Below, piece by piece: positions 7,151 to 12,924 of a DNA stretch of 13,096 bases. The stretch covers positions 1 through 13,096 of the forward strand of contig JANOBJ010000124.1 of NCBI GenBank assembly GCA_031411575.1. Direction: 5' to 3'. This DNA comes from JANOBJ01 sp031411575 (GTDB lineage Bacteria; Pseudomonadota; Gammaproteobacteria; Burkholderiales; Burkholderiaceae_C). The notes below the pieces were generated by a model. It made no database searches. It saw nothing but the letters and a program-made list of their open reading frames with translations, and was not told the DNA's origin. The translations under genes and the position numbers were made by a program. Positions within the stretch are counted from its first letter, which is position 1; every line of letters starts with the position of its first letter.

Positions 7151-8032
7151 ATGAACATCGCGGGCTTCGGCATGGATACGATCACCCTGGCGGGGCCACT
7201 GGAGGCCAAGCTGCGGGCCATCAAAGGTGCGGGGTTCTCGCAGGTGATGCTCAAGGCCAATGACCTGGTGGGCCATCCCGACGGGCTGGACGCGGCCGTG
7301 CGGGCGGTGCGCGAGAGCGGCCTGCGTGGCACTGGCTTCCAGGTGCTGCGCGATTTTGAAGGCCTGTCGGGGCACCTGCATGAATACAAGGTGGACATCG
7401 CCAAGTCGATGCTGCAGATGTGCGCGGCGCTTGGCTGCAAGGTGCTCTTGGCCTGCTCGTCCACCTCGGCGCACGCCACCGACGACCTGGACCGTATCGC
7501 GGCCGACCTGCGCAAGCTGGCGATGCTGGCGCTGCCTTTGGGCATCCGGATTGCGTACGAAGGGCTGTCGTGGGGGCGCACCATCAACGAGTTCACCACC
7601 GCCTGGGACGTGGTGTGTCGCGCCGATTGCCCCAACCTCGGGCTGGGCATCGACTCGTACCACATCTTCGCCGCCAAGACCCCGCTGGATGAGATCGACT
7701 ACCTTGATCCTGCCAAGATTTTTCTCGTGCAGCTGGCCGACTTCATGTGGCAGGAAACCAAGACGTTTGAGGAGCGCATGACCACCGCGCGCACCTTCCG
7801 CGTATTCCCCGGCGAAGGCGTGCACAGCGAGGCGCTGGCCGAACTGGTGCAGAAGCTCGACCGCCTGGGTTACGAGGGCGACTACAGCTTCGAGGTGTTC
7901 AACGACGACTACCAGAACATGCCGCTGCCGATGGTGGCCGAACGGGCCCGCAAGAGCGCGGTCTGGCTGGCCGAGGACGTGCTGCGCCGCTCGACCCCGC
8001 TGCCCAATCGCATGCGGCTGAAATCCGTCTGA
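7151..8032 (+). CDS. TIM-barrel 3-dehydroshikimate dehydratase-like protein (sugar phosphate isomerase/epimerase fold)
   Basis: This 293-residue protein has an AP-endonuclease-2-type TIM barrel. Motifs match the dehydratase domain of QuiC1/QsuB-type enzymes that convert 3-dehydroshikimate to protocatechuate: YEGLSWGR with E137, GIDSYHIF with D168 and H171, LVQLADF with Q194, FRVFPGEG (216-223) and YSFEVFND with E248. E137, D168, Q194 and E248 are the likely divalent metal ligands. Length fits the barrel domain alone, whereas Pseudomonas QuiC1 is about twice as long because of the fused HPPD-like domain. It begins 3 nt after that domain's gene (7147), behind AGGGGGT. A hydroxypyruvate isomerase or another sugar epimerase is the alternative, but the pathway context favours the dehydratase. 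Catalysis is inferred from family and context. Confidence 0.82.
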   Translation: MNIAGFGMDTITLAGPLEAKLRAIKGAGFSQVMLKANDLVGHPDGLDAAVRAVRESGLRGTGFQVLRDFEGLSGHLHEYKVDIAKSMLQMCAALGCKVLLACSSTSAHATDDLDRIAADLRKLAMLALPLGIRIAYEGLSWGRTINEFTTAWDVVCRADCPNLGLGIDSYHIFAAKTPLDEIDYLDPAKIFLVQLADFMWQETKTFEERMTTARTFRVFPGEGVHSEALAELVQKLDRLGYEGDYSFEVFNDDYQNMPLPMVAERARKSAVWLAEDVLRRSTPLPNRMRLKSV

Positions 8033-8045
8033 GCAGGCGGCGGCC

Positions 8046-9278
8046 ATGAGCGGCATTTTCGACAGCATTCTGGCCACGCCCGAGGCGCAGGACGCGTTCA
8101 GCGAGCGCAGCTTCGTCGATGCCATGCTGCGTTTTGCGGCGGCCCTGGCGCGCGCCCAGGCAGCCGAGGGCCTGATCCCCGCGAGCGCGGCGCAGTCGAT
8201 CACCGGCACCTGCAAGGTCGAGCTGTTCGACGTCGCGAAGATCTGCCGCGAAAGCGCGCGGGCCGGCAGCGTGGCCATTCCGATGGTCAAGACGCTCAAG
8301 GAAACCGTCGGCCTGTTCAACCCCGAGGCCGTGGCCTGGGTGCACTTTGGCGTGATCGGCCAGGACGTGATCGACACCGCGATGGCCCTGGTGACGCAGC
8401 GCGCGCTGCGTCTCATCGAAGCCGATACCCGGGTGGCGCTGGACGCCTTGCTGGCGCTGGCGCAGACCCATGAGGCCACACCCATGCTGGCGCGCACGCT
8501 GCTGCAGCCCGCGTCGGTCATCACCTTTGGCCTCAAATGCGTGGGGTGGGCAGCGCCGCTGGCGCGCAGCCTGGTGCGGCTGCGGCTGGTGTCGGGCCGT
8601 GCGCTGCAGTTGCAGCTGGGTGGCGCCGTCGGCACGCGGGCCGAGATGAAGGCCGCGGGCGCACGCGTGGCGCGCCGCATGGCGGCTGATCTGTCGCTGG
8701 CCGAGCCGGTGGCGGCCTGGCATACCCAGCGCGACGAGTGGGTGGCGCTGGCCTGCGAACTGGGCTTGCTGGCCGGCAGCCTGGGCAAGATCGCGCTGGA
8801 CATTTCTCTGCTGAGCCAGTTTGAAGTGGGCGAGGTGGCCGAGCCGGCGGTGCCGGGGCGCGGCGGCTCTTCCACGATGGCCTTCAAGCACAACCCGGTG
8901 GGCTGCATGGTGGCGCTGACCGCCGCGCAACGCGCGCCACAGCGGGTAGCAACGCTGCTCGCCGGCATGGCGCAGGAGCACGAACGCGCGCTGGGCGGCT
9001 GGCAGGCCGAGCTGGCCGAGTGGCCGCAGCTGGTGATGCTGGCCCACGGCAGCGTGCGCGCGATGGCGCAGGCGCTGCCGGCACTGCAAGTGAATGTGGA
9101 CGGCATGCGTGCCAACCTGGATGCGGTGCGCGCCAGTCTGCCGGCCGACGCTGCGCAAGCCTGGTTCAACCCCGCGCTGGTTGCGCAGGCGGCGGCGCAA
9201 GCCCGGGCACAGCTGGCAGGCCTGCGCGGCACGCCGAAATCCGAGCCAGCCGGAGAACCGATGCCGGAGCCGGTTTAG
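8046..9278 (+). CDS. PcaB-like 3-carboxy-cis,cis-muconate cycloisomerase (fumarase/aspartase superfamily)
   Basis: This 410-residue, all-helical lyase-superfamily protein resembles PcaB, which closes 3-carboxymuconate to 4-carboxymuconolactone after ortho cleavage of protocatechuate. PcaB-like stretches are SGIFDSILATPEA at the N-terminus, GQDVIDTAMAL (105-115), ARTLLQPASVITFGLK (149-164), LQLGGAVGT (189-197) and the superfamily loop GGSSTMAFKHNP (273-284). Two loops deviate. The usual TSQD of conserved region 1 reads IGQD (104-107), and the MPHKRNP-type motif reads MAFKHNP, although the loop serines and K281 remain. The C-terminus ends in a Pro/Glu-rich tail. It starts 13 nt after the dehydratase gene. 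PcaB function fits the pathway, but the altered loops leave room for a different substrate. No pcaGH dioxygenase is present in the window. Confidence 0.75.
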   Translation: MSGIFDSILATPEAQDAFSERSFVDAMLRFAAALARAQAAEGLIPASAAQSITGTCKVELFDVAKICRESARAGSVAIPMVKTLKETVGLFNPEAVAWVHFGVIGQDVIDTAMALVTQRALRLIEADTRVALDALLALAQTHEATPMLARTLLQPASVITFGLKCVGWAAPLARSLVRLRLVSGRALQLQLGGAVGTRAEMKAAGARVARRMAADLSLAEPVAAWHTQRDEWVALACELGLLAGSLGKIALDISLLSQFEVGEVAEPAVPGRGGSSTMAFKHNPVGCMVALTAAQRAPQRVATLLAGMAQEHERALGGWQAELAEWPQLVMLAHGSVRAMAQALPALQVNVDGMRANLDAVRASLPADAAQAWFNPALVAQAAAQARAQLAGLRGTPKSEPAGEPMPEPV

Positions 9279-9283
9279 GCATC

Positions 9284-9338
9284 AAAATGGCCTGTTGTCC
9301 CCTCCACGTGGTCGTTGTTTGCTATAAATAATGTAGCA
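9284..9338 (+). repeat. Diverged intergenic repeat, copy A
   Basis: This stretch begins 5 nt after the PcaB-like stop and aligns with 10294-10349 at about 44 of 55 positions with one 1-nt gap, by hand alignment. Best conserved are AAATG, then GCC.GTTGTCC, and the end GCTATAA.TAAT.TAGCA. The right end forms an inverted repeat TGCTA...TAGCA (9320-9324 and 9334-9338). From memory, the style AAAT-GCC ... GCTAT ... ATAGC resembles short dispersed intergenic repeats common in Comamonadaceae genomes; that link is unverified. Both copies sit just after a stop codon in the same orientation. Confidence 0.6.
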
Positions 9339-9374
9339 TTTTGGTTGTCCATTGCTTCGACCATCACGGTCACC

Positions 9375-9387
9375 AGTTGAATCAACT
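9375..9387. promoter_or_regulatory. Palindrome AGTTGA-A-TCAACT at the alpha/beta hydrolase start
   Basis: A perfect 6-bp inverted repeat with a 1-nt centre ends one base before the ATG at 9389, where a Shine-Dalgarno would normally lie. It could be an operator or a small RNA hairpin limiting initiation. It could also be chance, as the arms are short. Confidence 0.3.
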
Positions 9388-9388
9388 C

Positions 9389-10267
9389 ATGCCGCCTGCT
9401 TCCATCGCTTCCGACATCGCCGTGCTGGACTCGCGCGCGCAGTTGCACCACACGCCGTGTGGCGCGGGGCAGCTGGTGTGGCGCGTGTGGCCGGCACCTA
9501 CAGTCAGGGTCGGTGAGGGCGGGCGCGAGCCGCCGCCGGTCGTGTTGCTGCACGGCGGCAGCGGCAGCTGGACGCACTGGCTGCGCAACATCGACGCGCT
9601 GGTGGCCGAGGGTCGCCGCGTGCTGGTGCCCGATCTGCCGGGCTTTGGCGATTCGGCGCTGCCGCCGGCCGGCGGTGACGCGGACGCCATCGTCGCGCCG
9701 CTCGAAGCGGGCCTGCAGCACCTGGTGGGCGACGCTGCCTGCGATCTGGTGGGTTTTTCCTTTGGCGGCATGGCGGCGGGCCTGTGGGCGGCGCAACACC
9801 CCGCGCGCGCCGCGCGGCTGGTGCTGGTGGGCGCACCGGCCATGGGCGTGGTGCCCACGCGCCAGTTCGAGCTCAAGGCCTGGCGCCATCTGACCGACGA
9901 AGCGGCGCGCGAGGCGGTTCACCGACACAACCTGGCTGCGCTGATGCTGCATGACGCGCGGCTGATCGACGGACTGGCGCTGCAGCTGCACACCGCCAAC
10001 GTGGTGCGTGACCGCATGCCGCGCCGGCGCCTGTCGTCCACCGACATCCTGGCGCGATCACTGGCGTCGGTGCCGTGCCCGGTGCTGGCCATCTATGGTG
10101 CGCACGATGCGCTCTACAAGCAGTGGATCAGCCAGCTCGGCGCGGCGTTCGAACAGGCAACGCCGCACTTTCGCGGGCTGGAACTGATCGCGGATGCCGG
10201 CCACTGGGTGCAGTTCGAGCAGGCCGCTGCGTTCAACCGGGCGTTGCGGCGGACACTGACAGGCTGA
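9389..10267 (+). CDS. Alpha/beta hydrolase (possible enol-lactonase or C-C bond hydrolase)
   Basis: This 292-residue alpha/beta hydrolase has the oxyanion-hole region VVLLHGGSGSW (51-61), strand VLVPDLPGFGDS (78-89), nucleophile elbow GFSFGG with S124, acid D240 in IYGAHD and base H272 in DAGHWVQFEQ, a complete Ser-Asp-His triad. After a PcaB-like gene one expects PcaD (3-oxoadipate enol-lactonase). However, PcaD usually has D-RGHG-S where this protein has DLPGFGDS, which looks more like MhpC/meta-cleavage-product hydrolases. The substrate is therefore open. The frame also allows TTG 9341; ATG 9389 is preferred although neither has a clear Shine-Dalgarno. A 110-bp gap with a repeat separates it from the operon, so it may be transcribed separately or be a later insertion. 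Confidence 0.75.
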   Translation: MPPASIASDIAVLDSRAQLHHTPCGAGQLVWRVWPAPTVRVGEGGREPPPVVLLHGGSGSWTHWLRNIDALVAEGRRVLVPDLPGFGDSALPPAGGDADAIVAPLEAGLQHLVGDAACDLVGFSFGGMAAGLWAAQHPARAARLVLVGAPAMGVVPTRQFELKAWRHLTDEAAREAVHRHNLAALMLHDARLIDGLALQLHTANVVRDRMPRRRLSSTDILARSLASVPCPVLAIYGAHDALYKQWISQLGAAFEQATPHFRGLELIADAGHWVQFEQAAAFNRALRRTLTG

Positions 10268-10288
10268 ACCGGTGTTCAGCGCCTTTTT
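10263..10288 (+). terminator. Intrinsic terminator after the alpha/beta hydrolase
   Basis: A perfect 7-bp stem GCTGAAC/GTTCAGC (10263-10269 and 10274-10280) with tetraloop CGGT is followed 3 nt later by TTTTT (10284-10288). The stem overlaps the hydrolase stop codon (10265-10267). This is the expected form of a rho-independent terminator closing the plus-strand transcription unit before the convergent genes. Confidence 0.7.
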
Positions 10289-10293
10289 GAAGT

Positions 10294-10349
10294 GAAATGC
10301 GCCGGTTGTCCGCTTCCCCTGGTCATAGTTCGCTATAACTAATATAGCA
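10294..10349 (+). repeat. Diverged intergenic repeat, copy B
   Basis: This is the second copy of the repeat described at 9284-9338, in the same orientation and again shortly after a stop codon. Its right end is a cleaner hairpin than in copy A: GCTATA (10332-10337), loop ACTAA, TATAGC (10343-10348). The two copies bracket the alpha/beta hydrolase. Confidence 0.6.
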
Positions 10350-10365
10350 ATCGACAAGAGGACCA

Positions 10366-10388
10366 GCCAGGCGTCTGGCGGCGCCGCC
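10366..10388. other. Inverted repeats at the 3' end of the minus-strand operon
   Basis: GCCAG (10366-10370) pairs with CTGGC (10375-10379) around a 4-nt loop. Immediately next to it is a perfect 12-bp palindrome GGCGGCGCCGCC (10377-10388), just after the stop codon of the second AroE-like gene. No T-run follows on the minus strand, so a terminator function is only possible, not shown. Confidence 0.3.
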
Positions 10389-10390
10389 GG

Positions 10391-11227
10391 TCAGTAGCTG
10401 AGCTTCGCCACTGCGCGCAGGTTCTCCGCCGTGGTCGTGGGCAGGCCAAAAAATTCCAGATATGCCGGGATCTGCTCGAACAGCATGTCCGAGCCGACCT
10501 GCACCACGCACCCGCGCGCCTGGGCCGCGCTCAGAAAAGCCGTCATCTCGGTCTTCATGACGACTTCGCCGACAAAGGTGCTGGCCGCCAGGCGATTCAC
10601 GTCCATCGGCAACGGGTCGCCCTCGTTCATGCCCATGGGCGTCGCGTTCACCACCAGGTCGTGGCCGGCCGGATCGTTCGAGCCGGCGTGCACAGTGAGC
10701 GTGGGGTAGTGCTGGCGCAGGCGGTCGCCCAGCGCCTCGGCCGAGGCTGCGTGCCGGTCATACAGGCTGATCGAGGCGATGCCGGCCGCCGCCAGCGATG
10801 CCGCGATGGCCGAGCCAACGCCGCCCGCGCCCACCACCAGCGCGCGCGCGCCGGCCAGCGTGAGCCCCTTGCGCAGCACGCCGCGCACAAAACCCTCGCC
10901 GTCAAACAGATCGCCGACCAGCTGGCCGTTGTCGTCACGGCGCACCGCGTTGCAGGCGCCCGCGATGGCCGCAGCCGGCATCACGCGGTCCACCAGCCCG
11001 ACCGTGGTGACCTTGTGCGGCATGGTGACCAGTGCGCCGCGGATGTTGCACAGCGCGAACACTGACCGCAGAAACACTGGGTAGTCGTCCGGCTTGCAGC
11101 CCATCGGCACCACCACCGCGTTGATGCCGGCCTGCTCGAAGTAGGGGTTGTAGATCATCGGCGCCTTGAAGGCGTGCGTCGGGTAGCCGATGTGGGCAAT
11201 GAGGTCGGTGTTGCCGGTGATGTGCAT
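10391..11227 (-). CDS. Second AroE-like (shikimate/quinate dehydrogenase family) NAD-type dehydrogenase
   Basis: This 278-residue shikimate dehydrogenase-family protein shows catalytic K72 in LVTMPHK, N93, D109 in LFDGEGF, Rossmann loop GAGGVG (133-138), VNATPMGM (193-200) and Q252 near the C-terminus. D157 in SLYDR at the end of the second Rossmann strand suggests NAD rather than NADP. As in the paralogue at 532-1503, the shikimate-binding Ser-x-Ser is absent: GYPTHAFKAP (14-23) has Phe and Ala at those positions. The stretches SNDPAGHD and EGDPLPMDV also parallel the paralogue, so both belong to the same subgroup. ATG 11227 is chosen because it gives the family N-terminus; the frame extends upstream to 11431 but that extension overlaps aroQ. 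It is the last gene of the TRAP-linked operon, 52 nt after aroQ. Quinate/shikimate-like oxidation is inferred. Confidence 0.82.
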   Translation of the reverse strand: MHITGNTDLIAHIGYPTHAFKAPMIYNPYFEQAGINAVVVPMGCKPDDYPVFLRSVFALCNIRGALVTMPHKVTTVGLVDRVMPAAAIAGACNAVRRDDNGQLVGDLFDGEGFVRGVLRKGLTLAGARALVVGAGGVGSAIAASLAAAGIASISLYDRHAASAEALGDRLRQHYPTLTVHAGSNDPAGHDLVVNATPMGMNEGDPLPMDVNRLAASTFVGEVVMKTEMTAFLSAAQARGCVVQVGSDMLFEQIPAYLEFFGLPTTTAENLRAVAKLSY

Positions 11228-11279
11228 GGCGAGTCTGTGGCGAGAAGCGGCTGGCGCGAAGAAATGGGGACGGGATGGG

Positions 11280-11717
11280 TTATTTCTTGGCGGCCGACAC
11301 GGCGGCGCGCAGGGCCAGCAGGTAGCTGTCGGCGCCAAAGCCGCAAATCTGGCCCTTGACGATGTCGGCAAACACCGACACGTGGCGAAACGCCTCGCGC
11401 GCATGGATGTTGGACATGTGCAGCTCCACAACCGGGCAGGTCAGGATGGCCAGCGCATCGCGGATGCCGTAGCTGTAGTGCGTCCAGGCGCCGGCGTTGA
11501 TCAGCACCGCGTCGACGTTGTCGAGATAGGCCTTGTGGACGCGCTCGCACATCTCGCCTTCGCTGTTGGTCTGGAAGGCATCAACCTCGGCGCCCAGTTC
11601 CTTGCCCAGCGCCACCAGGCTGGCATTGATCTCGTCGAGCGTGATCGTGCCGTACTGCTGGGGGTCGCGCTTGCCGAACATGTTGTGGTTGATGCCGTGC
11701 AGCATGAGGATTTTCAT
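11280..11717 (-). CDS. aroQ: Type II 3-dehydroquinate dehydratase (AroQ/QuiB family), divergent
   Basis: This 145-residue protein has the length of type II dehydroquinases, dodecameric cytoplasmic enzymes that interconvert 3-dehydroquinate and 3-dehydroshikimate. Key residues are present: R17 and Y22 (the active-site lid region KRDPQQYG), N74 in INAGAWTHYS, and catalytic H100 in ELHMSNIHAREAFRH with R111. Two usually invariant patches differ: GPNLN reads GINHN (8-12), and QSNHEG reads QTNSEG (49-54). Location with TRAP transporter and AroE-like genes points to a catabolic enzyme rather than the biosynthetic aroQ. The ATG follows AGGAC, and the gene lies about 100 nt downstream of dctP. Family is sure; activity is likely. 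Confidence 0.88.
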   Translation of the reverse strand: MKILMLHGINHNMFGKRDPQQYGTITLDEINASLVALGKELGAEVDAFQTNSEGEMCERVHKAYLDNVDAVLINAGAWTHYSYGIRDALAILTCPVVELHMSNIHAREAFRHVSVFADIVKGQICGFGADSYLLALRAAVSAAKK

Positions 11718-11767
11718 GGCGGGTCCTGGTTGGGGTAGAGGGTTTCAGTGGTCGGCGACGTCGGTCA

Positions 11768-11800
11768 GGCGGCCTGCGCCACCCGCGCAGCCATGCCGCC
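11768..11800 (-). other. Stable stem-loop between dctP and aroQ
   Basis: CTGCGC (11774-11779) and GCGCAG (11785-11790) pair around a 5-nt loop. GGCGGC (11768-11773) pairs with GCCGCC (11795-11800) outside a 4-nt bulge, giving 12 GC-rich base pairs. No T-run follows on the minus strand. It probably stabilises the dctP message or reduces read-through into aroQ (inference). Confidence 0.45.
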
Positions 11801-11820
11801 ACGGATGACGCAACGGGCGT

Positions 11821-12828
11821 TTACTTGCGAACCTTGGCAAGCTCGCCCTGCATGGCCTTGACGGTTTCCTGGCCCACGGAGACCGCGTACTTGGCGATCA
11901 CCGGGCGCATCTTGTCGCGCAGCTTGTCCATCTCGGGGGCTGACAGCTCGGTCACCTGCATGCCGGCTTTCTTCAGTTGGTCAAGTGTGCTGCCGGCGGC
12001 ATCACGTGCGGTCTGGCGCTGGAACTTGGCGGCTTCTGCGGCAGCATCGGTGAACAGCTTCTTCTCGGCGTTGGACAGGGTATCCCACAGCTTCTTGCTG
12101 AACAGCACCGATTGCGGGTTGTACACATGGTTGGTCAGCGCCAGATGCTTCTGAACCTCCGAAAACTTGTTGGCCAGAATCACGTTGAGCGGGTTTTCCT
12201 GACCGTCCAGCGCCTTGGATTCCAGCGCGGCATACACCTCGGGGAAAGCCATGGGCGTGGGGTTGGCGTCCAGTGCCTTGACCCAGTCCAGGTTGATCGG
12301 GTTGGGGATCACGCGGATCTTCAGGCCGGCGATGTCTTCCACCTTGGTGATGGGGCGCTTGCTGTTGGTCATGTTGCGGAAACCCAGCTCCCAGTAGGCC
12401 AGACCCACGATGCCTTTTTCCTGCAGCTTGTCGTGCATCGTCTTGCCGAAGGGGCCGTCCACCACGAAATCGGCTTCCTTGGCGTTGGCGAACTGGAACG
12501 GAAAATCGTAGATCGCGAATTCCTTGACCTGGCTGGCCAGGATGCCGGAGTTCATCACCACCATCTCGATGGTGCCGCCCTGCAGGGCCGACACGTTGGG
12601 AGCGTCACCGCCGAGCACGCCGCCGGGAAACAGGTTGACCTTGATCTTGCCGCCGGACTTGGCGGCCACGATCTCGGCAAATTTCTCCATGCCCGCCACG
12701 ATCGGGTGGCCCTTGGGGTTTTGCGTGGCGAACTTGATCGAACGCTCCTTGATGTCCTGCGCGCTGGCCATGCCGATAGCGGAGAGAGCGGCCACGGCCA
12801 CCAGAGTCTTGATCATCAAACGTTTCAT
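11821..12828 (-). CDS. dctP: TRAP transporter periplasmic substrate-binding protein, DctP family
   Basis: This 335-residue DctP-family binding protein has a signal peptide MKRLMIKTLVAVAALSAIG with likely cleavage after ASA (residue 23). The mature part begins IKFATQNPKGHPIVAGMEKF. The hallmark GLKIRVIPNPI carries R172, the conserved arginine that usually salt-bridges the ligand carboxylate; F-R151 and LDGQENPL (208-214) are also typical. A carboxylate ligand is therefore expected, and the linked aroQ and aroE-like genes suggest quinate, shikimate or dehydroshikimate (inference). ATG 12828 is chosen over an in-frame start at 12882 because it gives a clean signal peptide behind AGGAGA. The gene order M then P, with P followed by enzymes, is compatible with a dctQ-dctM-dctP operon whose first genes lie beyond the right edge. 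Confidence 0.92.
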   Translation of the reverse strand: MKRLMIKTLVAVAALSAIGMASAQDIKERSIKFATQNPKGHPIVAGMEKFAEIVAAKSGGKIKVNLFPGGVLGGDAPNVSALQGGTIEMVVMNSGILASQVKEFAIYDFPFQFANAKEADFVVDGPFGKTMHDKLQEKGIVGLAYWELGFRNMTNSKRPITKVEDIAGLKIRVIPNPINLDWVKALDANPTPMAFPEVYAALESKALDGQENPLNVILANKFSEVQKHLALTNHVYNPQSVLFSKKLWDTLSNAEKKLFTDAAAEAAKFQRQTARDAAGSTLDQLKKAGMQVTELSAPEMDKLRDKMRPVIAKYAVSVGQETVKAMQGELAKVRK

Positions 12829-12870
12829 GAATGTCTCCTGCGAAAAATCACACAGTACGCAAACCGTAAG

Positions 12871-12906
12871 GGCGCAAGACACGGCGTACCAGACACGCCT
12901 CGCGCC
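12871..12906 (-). other. Possible weak stem-loop in the dctM-dctP gap
   Basis: GGCGC (12871-12875) and GCGCC (12902-12906) flank an inner GGCGT (12883-12887)/ACGCC (12895-12899) pair. AGACACG occurs twice in direct order (12877-12883 and 12891-12897). The structure is short and imperfect. It may tune expression of dctP relative to dctM, or be chance. Confidence 0.25.
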
Positions 12907-12924
12907 GCGAAAACAAATAACGAA

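Noticed and set aside
7899..9200. 433-codon minus-strand open frame
   Set aside because: Antisense to the PcaB-like gene, very rich in Arg, Gln, His and Ala, with no motif; a frame shadow.
6899..9232. 777-codon open frame on the minus strand
   Set aside because: It lies antisense to three well-recognised genes in tight operon order. Its translation is rich in Ala, Arg and Ser with no recognisable domain. It is a shadow of biased third-position GC in those genes.
9295..9328. Possible sigma-70 promoter TTGTCC ... TATAAA inside repeat copy A
   Set aside because: The spacer is about 22 bp, outside the usual range, and the TATAAA is part of the repeat hairpin.
11718..11820. Small gene between dctP and aroQ
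   Set aside because: No frame with a start and a Shine-Dalgarno gives a convincing protein, and the stretch is dominated by a stem-loop.
12829..12882. N-terminal extension of DctP
   Set aside because: It would put 18 residues in front of a clean signal peptide, and the Shine-Dalgarno AGGAGA serves the start at 12828.
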